Below the pieces are notes generated by a model. That model did not search any database, was not told the DNA's origin, and saw nothing but the letters and a program-made list of their open reading frames with translations. 64,000 nt of DNA from contig JAKPAM010000008.1 in the NCBI GenBank assembly GCA_029779435.1, forward strand, positions 1-64,000, read 5' to 3'. This document shows, piece after piece, positions 10,342 through 18,621 of the stretch (position 1 is the first letter of the stretch; every line of letters starts with the position of its first letter). The position numbers and the translations under genes are program-made. The stretch is from Pseudomonadota bacterium. Its GTDB lineage: Bacteria; Pseudomonadota; Gammaproteobacteria; Burkholderiales; Burkholderiaceae_E.

Positions 10342-10404
10342 GCCCGCACGATGCGGGCTGGCGGCCCCCCCTCTGTCGCCGACGCGCCCGTTCGGCGCGT
10401 TTGA
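10342..10404 (+). terminator. Two hairpins after the Bug receptor gene
   Basis: Two GC-rich stem-loops follow the gene: GCCCGCA-CGA-TGCGGGC (10342-10358) and ACGCGCC-CGTTC-GGCGCGT (10382-10400), the latter followed by TTG. There is no long T run, so termination is likely but not certain. Confidence 0.5.
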
Positions 10405-10440
10405 CAAGCCTCCGCCTTTGATCACCGCCACACCGGCGGC

Positions 10441-10457
10441 GTGAACAAATAGTTCAC
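10441..10457. promoter_or_regulatory. Perfect palindrome, candidate operator of the oxidase fusion gene
   Basis: GTGAAC-AAATA-GTTCAC is a perfect 17-base dyad about 90 bases before the GTG start of the galactose-oxidase fusion gene. Size and position suit a dimeric regulator. No regulator gene is adjacent, and the binding protein is unknown. Confidence 0.45.
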
Positions 10458-10545
10458 AGACTCGCGACCCTTCGACCCGTAGATTCGCGCCAACGATCCG
10501 TCGGGCCGTGCCCCGGCGGAGCTTGAGCTCATCAGGGGTAAGCGA

Positions 10546-13500
10546 GTGCGGATCAGGATCATTGCCGGCGCGGTCGGCGCATTGTGTTCAGCGATATTGC
10601 TCGGCGGCTGCGGCGGCGGCGATCTGGATTCCGCGTCGGCCGACGATAAGTCCGCGCCCGGAGCGCAACAGGGCGAGGCCTCGCTGGGCGGTTCGGTCCG
10701 GCTGTGGACGCGGGCCGCCACGCCGGCCTCGGTGGCGCAGTGGTCGCCGGTCATCAAGCTGTCGATCGTACCGGCCGCGGCGGCCAACCTGCCGGACGGC
10801 CGGATCCTGTTCTGGTCAGCGGAGCAGCGCTTCGGCTTCTCGCAGCGCGGCAGCACGTACACGACGGTGTTCGATCCGGCCACGCAGACGGCCACCGAGC
10901 GATTGATCACCGAAACCGGCCACGACATGTTCTGCCCGGGCACGACCAACCTGCCCGACGGCACGATCCTGATCACGGGAGGCATCGACAGCGAGAAGAG
11001 TTCGCTGTTCGACCCGTTCACCAACACCTGGCGGCGCGCCGCCAACATGAACGTGCCTCGCGGGTACCAGGCCAACACGCTGACGGCCACCGGCGAGGTG
11101 TTCACGCTCGGCGGCTCGTGGAGCGGCGGCCAGGGCGGCAAGGACGGCGAGCTGTGGACCGCGGATGGCGGATGGCGCCGGCTCACCGGCGTGCCGGTCG
11201 CGCCGGCGCTGGGCGAGAGCAACGAGGGCCCTTATCGCACCGACAACCACATGTGGCTGTTCGCCACCGCCGATCAGCGCGTCTTCCACGCTGGCCCGTC
11301 CGCGCGGATGAACTGGATCACGACGCGCGACAACGGCAGCATCGCCGCGGCGGGCACGCGCGGCGACGACATCTACAGCATGAGCGGCAACGCGGTGCTG
11401 TACGACATCGGCAAGATCCTGAAGGTGGGCGGCTCCAGCGGCTACACCGACGCGCCGGCCAACGCCAACAGCTACACGATCGACCTGGACGAGCAGGCCA
11501 CGGTGCGCAAGCTCGCGCCGATGGCGTACGCGCGCGCGTTCCACAACAGCGTCGTGCTGCCCAACGGCCAGGTCGTCGTCATCGGCGGACAGACCTGGGC
11601 GAAGAACTTCGACGACAACAACTCGGTAATGGTCCCCGAGCTGTGGGACCCGGCCACGCGCACGTTCTCGAAGATGCCGGCGATGTCGGTGCCGCGCAAC
11701 TACCACAGCGTCGCGCTGCTGATGACCGACGGACGCGTCGTCTCGTCCGGCGGCGGCTTGTGCGGCACCGGCTGCAGCGCCAACCATCCCGACCTGCAGA
11801 TCCTGACGCCGCCCTACCTGCTGAACGCCGACGGCAGCGCCGCCGCGCGACCGACGATCACGCAGGCGCCGGCGCAGGCCCTGCTGGGCAGCCAGATCAC
11901 CGTCAACACCAATGCCGCGGTCGCCTCGTTCGTGCTGATGCGCATGGGCTCGGTCACGCACACCGTCAACAACGACCAGCGCCGCGTGCCGGTCGCGCAC
12001 GTGTCCACCAGCGCCACGTCGCACACGGTCACGATCCCGTCCAACCCGGGCATCGCGCTGCCCGGCTACTACATGCTGTTCGCGCTGAATAGCAACGGCA
12101 CGCCGTCGGTGTCCCGCGTGCTGCGCGTGCACGGCGACGGCCTGCCGATGGTCATCAACCCCGGCGCGCAGTCGAGTTACGCGAACACGGACGTCGACGT
12201 GACGATAACGCGCAACGGCGCCGCCGGCACGTTCTCGGCCACCGGCCTGCCGCAGGGTCTGTCCATCGATCCGGCCACTGGCCGCGTCACGGGCCGCGCC
12301 GCCACGGCCGGCAGCCACCGCGCGACGATCTCGATCGCCGGCAACGGCGGCGCCACCAGCACCGACGTGACATGGACCGTGTCGACCAACACCAGCAGCG
12401 GCCCCGCCAATGGCCAGTCGAGCGTCGCCGCGCGCTATGTCAGGCTCGAAGCCCTGTCCGAGATCAACGGCAATCCGTGGACGTCGATGGCCGAGTTCAA
12501 CGTGCTCGACGCCGCGGGGGCCCCGATGTCGCGCACCGGCTGGACGGCCCAGGCCGATAGCGTCGAGACCGCCAACGAGAACGGCAGCGTCGCCAACGTC
12601 CTGGACGGCAATGCCAACACGCACTGGCACACGCAGTGGAGCGGCGGCTACAGCCCTCCGGCGCCGCATACGCTGATCGTCGACATGAAGTCGTCCCGCC
12701 CCGTCGGCGGCGTCCAGGTTCTGCCGCGCACCGGCGGCGGCAACGGCACGATCGCGCAGTTCCGGCTGTCGACCAGCATCGACGGCAACACGTGGACGAC
12801 GCATGCCGACGGCGATTTCAAGCAGTGGGCCACCGGCAACGCGACGGCCAAGACCGTACTGATCGGCAACCTCGCCCGCGGCAAGGCCGCGACGCAGTCG
12901 GGCACGGGCGGCGGCTCGGCGGCGCTGGCCGTCGACGGCAGCATCGGCACCGGCTCGACCGCCATCACCACGAGCCAGGCCAATGCCTGGTGGCAGATGG
13001 ACCTGGGCGCGTCGCATACGCTGAGCATGATCCGGCTGTGGAACCGCGCCGATTGCTGCGCTGAGCAACTCGCCAAGTTCTCGGTGTTCGTCTCGCCGTC
13101 GGACATGAGCGGACGCACTTATGCCGACCTGAACGCCGACAGCAGTGTCTGGCGCTACCAGGTCAGCGGCCAGGCCGCGCGGGAGCTGCTGATCCGCGGC
13201 AATGCGCGCGGCCGCTACCTGCGCGTGCAGCGCAGCGACACCGGCGTGCTGGCACTGTCGGACGTCGAAGCCTATGGCGTGGCCAACGTGCAGAGCGCGC
13301 CGGTCCTCAAGGCGCAGGCCGACGTCATCAGCGACGCCGGCAAGGCCGCGTCGCTGGCGATCAGCGCCACCGACGCGGATGGCGATGCGATCCGCTTCAG
13401 CGCGACAGGCCTGCCCCCGGGCCTGGCGATCGATGCCGCCACCGGCCGCATCACGGGCACGCCGACCACGCCCGGCTCGTCGATCGTGCGGATCACCGCG

Positions 13501-16152
13501 ACCGACAGCACGGGCCTGAGCAGCACGGGTTCGTTCACGTGGCTGGTCGTCGAACCGAACCCGTTCACCGGCATCGTGACCGCGCCGCCGGCCGCCGCCG
13601 GCTCGCCGATCGGCCTGACGCTGCCCGGCACGCCCAACGGCATCACGCAATACAGTTGGGACTTCGGCGACGGCACCGCACCGACCGCGTTCTCGACCTC
13701 GCTCGGTGTCAACCATCAGTACCAGACCGGCGGGCTGTACACGGTAACCGTCACCGCGCGCACCAGCAGCGGCGCGACGCAGACGTATTCGTTCACGCAA
13801 GCGGTCTATGCGCCGGCCAACGGCGCGCGCCGGCCGGTCGCCTCGACCAACATCGCTTATGAAGCGCGCGGCAACGGGCGTGTCTGGGTCGTCAACCAGG
13901 ACAGCGATTCGGTGTCGGTCATCGATGCGGCCACGCGCCAGCGCGTCAAGGAGATTCCGGTCGGCATCCGCCCGCGCGCCGTGGCGATCGCCAATGACGG
14001 CAACATCTGGGTCACCAACAAGGGATCGGCCACGATCAGCGTGATCAGCCCGAGCACGCTGGCCATTACCCGCACGATCGCGCTGCCGCGCGCCTCGCAG
14101 CCGTTCGGCCTGGTGTTCTCGCCGGTCGACGGCAGCGCCTGGGTCGCGTTGGAGGCCGGCGGCAAGGTGCTCAAGCTCGCCAGCGCCAACGGCAGCCAGC
14201 TCGGCGCGATCGACGTCGGCTCGACGCCCCGCCACCTGTCGATGACCGCCGACGGCACGCGCCTGCTGGTATCGCGCTTCATCAGCCCGCCACTGCCCGG
14301 CGAGAGTACGGCCAGCGTGCAGGACCAGTCGGCCGGCGCCGATCGCGGCGGCGAGGTCGTCGTCGTACGGACCGCCAACGCCAGCGTCGAGCGCACGGTC
14401 GTGCTCAAGGTCAGCAAGCGTGCGGATTCGACGGTGCAGGGCCGCGGCGTGCCGAACTACCTGGGCGCCGCCGTCATCCGCCCGGACGGCAGCGACGCCT
14501 GGGTGCCGTCCAAGCAGGACAACGTGCAGCGCGGCCTGGTCCGCGACGGCAAGCCGCTGGATTTCCAGAACAGCGTGCGCGCGATCGTCTCGCGCATCGA
14601 CCTGACGAGCCTGGCCGAAGACCATGAGCGGCGCGGCGACCTCGACAACTCCGGCGTCGGCAGCGCCGCCGTGTTCGATCCGACCGGCAGCTACCTGTTC
14701 GTCGCGCTGGAGACCTCGCGCCACGTCGCGGTCGTCAACAGTTGGTCGGGGCAGGAGATCTTCCGCTTCGACGTCGGCCGAGCGCCCGAGGGACTGGCGA
14801 TCTCGCCGGACGGCAAGACGCTGTTCGTCAACAACTTCATGGATCGCACGGTCGGCATCCACGACCTGGGCGCGATGGTCACCAACGGCCTGTACGACGT
14901 CAAGGCGCTGGCCACCGTCGCCGCGGTCGGCACCGAAAAGCTCGCCGCCGACGTGCTGCGCGGCAAGCAGTTCTTCTATGACGCTCGCGACCCGCGCCTG
15001 GCCCGCGACGCCTACCTGAGCTGCGCGAGCTGTCACAACGATGGGGACACCGACGGACGCACCTGGGACTTCACCGGGTTCGGCGAGGGCCTGCGCAACA
15101 CGATCCCGCTGCGCGGCCGCGCGGGCATGGGCCATGGCGCGCTGCACTGGAGCGCCAACTTCGACGAACTGCAAGACTTCGAAGGGCAGATCCGCGACTT
15201 CGCGCAGGGCACCGGGCTGATGACGGACGCGCAGTTCAATGCCGGCACGCGTCGCCTGCCGCTCGGCGATCGCAAGACCGGCGTCAGCGCCGACCTGGAT
15301 GCGCTGGCCGCGTACATGACCTCGCTATCGACCTTCGATGCGAGCCCGTATCGCAACGCCTCGGGCAGCCTGACGTCGGACGCCGCGGCCGGCCGGACGC
15401 TGTTCGCGCAGAAGGGCTGCACGACCTGCCATGCCGGCGCGCGCCTGACCGACAGCGGATCGGGTGTCGTGCGCGACATCGGCACGATCAAGGCCACCAG
15501 CGGCACGCGCCTGGGCTCGACACTGACGGGCATCGACACCCCGACGCTGCTCGACGCGTGGGCCTCGGCCCCCTACCTGCACGACGGCTCGGCCGCGACG
15601 ATCGACGCGGCGATCCGCGCGCACGCCAGCCTGGCGCTGACGAACGCCGAAGTCGGCCAGTTGGCCGCCTATGTCCGCCAGATCGGTACCGACGCGCTGC
15701 CGACGGTCACGCGCAGCCTGCGCTACCTGCGCCTGCAGGCGCTGACCGAGATCCGCGGCAACCCGTGGAGTTCGATGGCCGAGTTCAACGTCCTCGACGG
15801 CAACGGCAACGCGCTGTCGCGCAGCGGCTGGACGGCAACCGCCGACAGCGTCGAGACGGCGGGCGAGAACGGCCAGGCCGGCAACGTCCTGGATGGCAAC
15901 GCGAACACGATCTGGCATACCGAATGGTCCCGCCGCACGGTGGCGCTGCCGCACACGCTGACCGTCGACATGCGTGCCAACCGCACGGTCAGCGCGATCC
16001 GCTACCTGCCGCGTCCCGGCGGCACCAACGGCACGATCGGGCAGTTCCGGCTGTACGGCAGCACCGACGGCAGCACCTGGACGCTGATCGGCGACGGCGA
16101 CTTCGGCACGATGGGCGCGGCCGCCGCCGAGAAGACCGTGCAGATCCGCTGA
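10546..16152 (+). CDS. Galactose-oxidase-like copper oxidase fused to discoidin, PKD, YVTN and two-haem cytochrome domains (lipoprotein)
   Basis: An 1868-residue exported protein with a lipobox (LLGGC). Residues about 50-530 closely resemble fungal galactose oxidase, with all copper-radical residues visible: C130 in HDMFCPG, Y174 in RGYQ, W192 in GSWSGG, Y386-H387 in RNYHS and H472 in THTVNNDQRR. The C130-Y174 spacing of 44 and the H387-H472 spacing of 85 equal those I recall for galactose oxidase. Then come a He-PIG/Ig-like domain (about 535-620), a discoidin-like domain (630-776), an F5/8-fucolectin-like domain (777-914), a second He-PIG domain, a PKD domain (about 1007-1085), a YVTN propeller (about 1086-1465), a cytochrome-peroxidase-like region with CASCH (1493-1497) and CTTCH (1625-1629), and a last discoidin copy (1725-1868). 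The start is GTG with AGGGG upstream. The oxidase family is clear; the natural substrate and the electron or peroxide partner are unknown. Confidence 0.93.
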   Translation: MRIRIIAGAVGALCSAILLGGCGGGDLDSASADDKSAPGAQQGEASLGGSVRLWTRAATPASVAQWSPVIKLSIVPAAAANLPDGRILFWSAEQRFGFSQRGSTYTTVFDPATQTATERLITETGHDMFCPGTTNLPDGTILITGGIDSEKSSLFDPFTNTWRRAANMNVPRGYQANTLTATGEVFTLGGSWSGGQGGKDGELWTADGGWRRLTGVPVAPALGESNEGPYRTDNHMWLFATADQRVFHAGPSARMNWITTRDNGSIAAAGTRGDDIYSMSGNAVLYDIGKILKVGGSSGYTDAPANANSYTIDLDEQATVRKLAPMAYARAFHNSVVLPNGQVVVIGGQTWAKNFDDNNSVMVPELWDPATRTFSKMPAMSVPRNYHSVALLMTDGRVVSSGGGLCGTGCSANHPDLQILTPPYLLNADGSAAARPTITQAPAQALLGSQITVNTNAAVASFVLMRMGSVTHTVNNDQRRVPVAHVSTSATSHTVTIPSNPGIALPGYYMLFALNSNGTPSVSRVLRVHGDGLPMVINPGAQSSYANTDVDVTITRNGAAGTFSATGLPQGLSIDPATGRVTGRAATAGSHRATISIAGNGGATSTDVTWTVSTNTSSGPANGQSSVAARYVRLEALSEINGNPWTSMAEFNVLDAAGAPMSRTGWTAQADSVETANENGSVANVLDGNANTHWHTQWSGGYSPPAPHTLIVDMKSSRPVGGVQVLPRTGGGNGTIAQFRLSTSIDGNTWTTHADGDFKQWATGNATAKTVLIGNLARGKAATQSGTGGGSAALAVDGSIGTGSTAITTSQANAWWQMDLGASHTLSMIRLWNRADCCAEQLAKFSVFVSPSDMSGRTYADLNADSSVWRYQVSGQAARELLIRGNARGRYLRVQRSDTGVLALSDVEAYGVANVQSAPVLKAQADVISDAGKAASLAISATDADGDAIRFSATGLPPGLAIDAATGRITGTPTTPGSSIVRITATDSTGLSSTGSFTWLVVEPNPFTGIVTAPPAAAGSPIGLTLPGTPNGITQYSWDFGDGTAPTAFSTSLGVNHQYQTGGLYTVTVTARTSSGATQTYSFTQAVYAPANGARRPVASTNIAYEARGNGRVWVVNQDSDSVSVIDAATRQRVKEIPVGIRPRAVAIANDGNIWVTNKGSATISVISPSTLAITRTIALPRASQPFGLVFSPVDGSAWVALEAGGKVLKLASANGSQLGAIDVGSTPRHLSMTADGTRLLVSRFISPPLPGESTASVQDQSAGADRGGEVVVVRTANASVERTVVLKVSKRADSTVQGRGVPNYLGAAVIRPDGSDAWVPSKQDNVQRGLVRDGKPLDFQNSVRAIVSRIDLTSLAEDHERRGDLDNSGVGSAAVFDPTGSYLFVALETSRHVAVVNSWSGQEIFRFDVGRAPEGLAISPDGKTLFVNNFMDRTVGIHDLGAMVTNGLYDVKALATVAAVGTEKLAADVLRGKQFFYDARDPRLARDAYLSCASCHNDGDTDGRTWDFTGFGEGLRNTIPLRGRAGMGHGALHWSANFDELQDFEGQIRDFAQGTGLMTDAQFNAGTRRLPLGDRKTGVSADLDALAAYMTSLSTFDASPYRNASGSLTSDAAAGRTLFAQKGCTTCHAGARLTDSGSGVVRDIGTIKATSGTRLGSTLTGIDTPTLLDAWASAPYLHDGSAATIDAAIRAHASLALTNAEVGQLAAYVRQIGTDALPTVTRSLRYLRLQALTEIRGNPWSSMAEFNVLDGNGNALSRSGWTATADSVETAGENGQAGNVLDGNANTIWHTEWSRRTVALPHTLTVDMRANRTVSAIRYLPRPGGTNGTIGQFRLYGSTDGSTWTLIGDGDFGTMGAAAAEKTVQIR

Positions 16153-16201
16153 CCGCGCCATCGATCGGTCCGGGGTGGGCGTGGCACCGATGCCGGCGTA
16201 T

Positions 16202-16255
16202 CAGGAGAAGACCCCAAAGCAGGAGAAGACCCGAAGGCAGGGGAAGACCCGAAGG
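16202..16255. repeat. Three 18-base tandem repeats
   Basis: CAGGAGAAGACCCCAAAG, CAGGAGAAGACCCGAAGG and CAGGGGAAGACCCGAAGG stand head to tail between the oxidase fusion gene and the cytochrome gene. One or two bases differ between copies. Role unknown; it may be a slippage tract or protein-binding array. Confidence 0.85.
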
Positions 16256-16344
16256 TCGAGTCGGCGGGGAGGATCCACGGGTCGGATCCGAGGGCCGCGC
16301 CCGAGGGCCGGCTCCAATTCCGCGCCCTCCGTCATTGCCCGGTG

Positions 16345-17115
16345 ATGTCCATGCCCGTCCGCGTTCCTGCCCGCTCGCTCATCCGCTTTCCCGCCCGCTT
16401 GCTTGCGCGCTCGCCCATCCGCACACGCCGTTCGATCCGGATCGTCGTCGCGACCGGCGTGCTGGCCGCCGTCGGCCTAGCCGGACTGGCCGCGCCGGCC
16501 AGCCACGCACGCGCGGCAGGTGGCCCCCCTACGCAGCCGATCGATCGCCGCCTGCCGGCCGATGCCGCCATCGGCCCGGCGGCCACTGGCGCTTCCGGCA
16601 CCGCCCTCATCGGCCCCGGTGACGGCGGCGCTTCCGGCACCGCTGTCTCCGGATCCCGCCGCCCGCCGCTGTCGGCCGCGGCCCGACGCGGCGCCTCGCT
16701 GTACCGAGGCGATACGCCATTGCCGGGCGCGCTGCATGGCCACGAACGCGCGCTGCCGCCCGCCGCCACGCGCTGCACGAACTGCCACGGCGCGCAAGCC
16801 AACGCACCGCGCACGGCGGTACGGCCGCTCGAACCGGGCCCGTTCGACACCGGCTCCGCGGCCGCGCTCTCCCCGTCGGCCGCGGCCCTGGCCGACGCCG
16901 CGAATCTCGGCCCGCCGCTGGACGCCGCGTCGCTGACCAGCCTGCGCGCGCGCCGGGGCGGTCCGCCGAGCCGCTTCGACGCACCGGCCCTGTGTACGCT
17001 GCTGCGCACGGGCCTTGACCCGGCGCAGATCCTGATCCCGCAATCGATGCCACGCTACGCGCCCACCGATGCCGATTGCCGCGACCTGTGGGCTTACCTC
17101 TACGAACGCGACTGA
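16345..17115 (+). CDS. Exported monohaem c-type cytochrome
   Basis: About 256 residues with an Arg-rich N-terminus, a hydrophobic signal segment (VVATGVLAAVGLAGLAAPASHARA), a Gly/Ala/Ser-rich stretch, then a single haem-binding motif CTNCH (about residue 144) and a late QSMPRYAPTD that can supply the axial methionine. The Ser/Ala-rich middle is probably a linker. Start is uncertain: GTG 16342, ATG 16345 and ATG 16351 are all in frame with no clear ribosome site; I use 16345. It lies about 190 bases after the oxidase-cytochrome fusion and two bases before the SCO gene, so the three look co-transcribed. It is a plausible electron carrier for the fusion protein, by inference only. Confidence 0.82.
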   Translation: MSMPVRVPARSLIRFPARLLARSPIRTRRSIRIVVATGVLAAVGLAGLAAPASHARAAGGPPTQPIDRRLPADAAIGPAATGASGTALIGPGDGGASGTAVSGSRRPPLSAAARRGASLYRGDTPLPGALHGHERALPPAATRCTNCHGAQANAPRTAVRPLEPGPFDTGSAAALSPSAAALADAANLGPPLDAASLTSLRARRGGPPSRFDAPALCTLLRTGLDPAQILIPQSMPRYAPTDADCRDLWAYLYERD

Positions 17116-17117
17116 CC

Positions 17118-17789
17118 GTGAACGCGACCGACCCGCTTTCCTCTTCCCGACGCCGATGGCTGCACGCGCTGGCCGGCGCCGCTGCCGCCCCTTACCTGGC
17201 TGGGCTGACCGGCCTGGCGTCGACGGCGCACGCCGCGCACGCCCATGCACCATTCGGCCTGATCGATCCGCTGCGTCCCGCTCCCGCGCTGATGCTGCGC
17301 TGGCACGACGGCCATCGCTCACCGCTGCCCACCGCGCTGAAAGACCGCGTCACGATCGTTCAGACGATGTTCACCGGCTGCAGCGCCACGTGCCCGATCC
17401 AGGGCGCCCTGTTCGATGAGTTGCAGCAGCGGATCCACAAGCTGCCGTCGACCGATCCGGTCAACGCACGGATCCGCCTGCTGTCGCTGAGCATCGATCC
17501 GCTCAGCGACGATCCGGCCGCGTTGCGCGGCTGGCTGGCGCGCTTCCATGCCGGCGATCGCTGGGCCGCCGCCGCGACGACGCCCGAGCAGGTCGACGTG
17601 CTGCTGGACTTCCTGGCCGGACGCGCCAGCGGCGCCGACCGGCATACCACGCAGTTCGCGATCTTCGACACGCAGGGCCGCTTCGCTTACCGCACCCGGG
17701 AGATGCCTCCCCCCGACGCGGTGCTCCCGATCGCGCAATCGATCGGCCGGGGCGAGCACCTGAAACCGACGATCGGCAACGCGCGCTGA
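17118..17789 (+). CDS. SCO1/SenC-family copper chaperone with Tat-like signal
   Basis: Thioredoxin-fold copper-delivery protein, 223 residues. The GTG start two bases after the cytochrome stop puts a twin-arginine-like signal (SSRRRWLHALAG, residues 9-20) at the front; the track's upstream ATG (17076) would overlap the cytochrome gene. The SCO copper ligands are all present: C88 and C92 in TGCSATCP, and H176 in GADRHTTQFAIF. SCO proteins usually load the CuA site of cytochrome oxidase. Here no cox gene is near, and the neighbours are a copper-radical oxidase and a cytochrome, so it may supply copper to the oxidase domain. That role is inference. Confidence 0.9.
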   Translation: MNATDPLSSSRRRWLHALAGAAAAPYLAGLTGLASTAHAAHAHAPFGLIDPLRPAPALMLRWHDGHRSPLPTALKDRVTIVQTMFTGCSATCPIQGALFDELQQRIHKLPSTDPVNARIRLLSLSIDPLSDDPAALRGWLARFHAGDRWAAAATTPEQVDVLLDFLAGRASGADRHTTQFAIFDTQGRFAYRTREMPPPDAVLPIAQSIGRGEHLKPTIGNAR

Positions 17790-17854
17790 GCTCCGCATCA
17801 CGGCGCCCGATCCGGATCAATGCTCCCCGGGATCGATGTCCCTCGGATCAACGC

Positions 17855-17874
17855 CCCCGGCTCAACGTCCGGGG
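17855..17874. terminator. Hairpin between convergent SCO and FKBP genes
   Basis: CCCCGG-N8-CCGGGG lies in the 135-base gap between the two converging genes. There is no T run. It is a weak candidate for a shared terminator. Confidence 0.3.
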
Positions 17875-17924
17875 ATCAGCACGTTCCGATCACCGACCTT
17901 CGATTCCCGCGTCTCGATCCCCGC

Positions 17925-18365
17925 TTACTTCTCGATCGCCAGCAGCTCGACCTCGAAGGTCAGCACGCTGTTCGGCGGGATCACGCCGGGAATGCCGCGC
18001 GCGCCATAAGCGGTCTCGGGCGGGCAGGTCAGCGTCGCCTTGCCGCCGACCTTCAGCTTCTGGATGCCCTCGGTCCAGCACGGCACGACGCGGCCGAGCG
18101 GGAAGCTCGCCGGCGCATTGCGCTTGAACGAGCTGTCGAACTCGGTGCCGTTGTCCAACGTGCCGCGGTAATGAACCTTGACGGTATCGCTGGCCTTCGG
18201 ATTGGCGCCGATCCCGACCACGGTGTGCTTGACCGTCACGCCCGACGGCAGTTTGTCGGTCGCTGGCGCGCCCTGCGCGTGCGCCACGGAGGCGGCAGTC
18301 AGGACGGCCAGTACCGCGGCCACGCGAATGGCCGCGATCGGCCCGGTCGGTTTGCGTAACGTCAT
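17925..18365 (-). CDS. Exported FKBP-type peptidyl-prolyl cis-trans isomerase
   Basis: A 146-residue protein with a cleavable signal (AAVLAVLTAASVAHAQ) and one FKBP domain. Landmarks are VKVHYRGTLDNGTEFDSS, FPLGRVVPCWTEGIQKLKVGG and AYGARGIPGVIPPNSVLTFEVELL. It should speed proline isomerisation during folding of periplasmic proteins. The GAGGA ribosome site supports the ATG at 18365. A cysteine replaces the usual Ile/Val in the VVPCWTEG segment, and a second one sits in LTCPPE, so a disulphide is possible. It converges on the SCO gene and has no obvious operon partner. Confidence 0.94.
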   Translation of the reverse strand: MTLRKPTGPIAAIRVAAVLAVLTAASVAHAQGAPATDKLPSGVTVKHTVVGIGANPKASDTVKVHYRGTLDNGTEFDSSFKRNAPASFPLGRVVPCWTEGIQKLKVGGKATLTCPPETAYGARGIPGVIPPNSVLTFEVELLAIEK

Positions 18366-18621
18366 CTCTATCCTCGATAAGGCCCGGCTGCACGCACGGG
18401 CGGAATTGATCCATCGGCATGCATCGCCGCGTCACGCGAGCGACGGTGACTCCGACCGCCCCGCACCGGCGATGCCGCTGCGAGTGTGCCACGTCGGCTG
18501 GCCATACAGTCTTCAACGTCGCGTCGAACCGACGGATAAGCGAACCGATGAATCGGTGCTCGTCGAAACGAACGAGGGCGCCCATCGATCGATCGTCGGC
18601 GGCCCTGCTTCGGCGTGCCCG

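Noticed and set aside
10816-15174. A 1452-residue minus-strand ORF
   Set aside because: Antisense to the oxidase fusion gene. It exists because of high-GC codon use; its translation is Arg/Ala/Gly-rich without motifs.
17118-17789. SCO gene as part of a cytochrome c oxidase operon
   Set aside because: No cox subunit genes occur nearby; the neighbours are the oxidase fusion and a small cytochrome.
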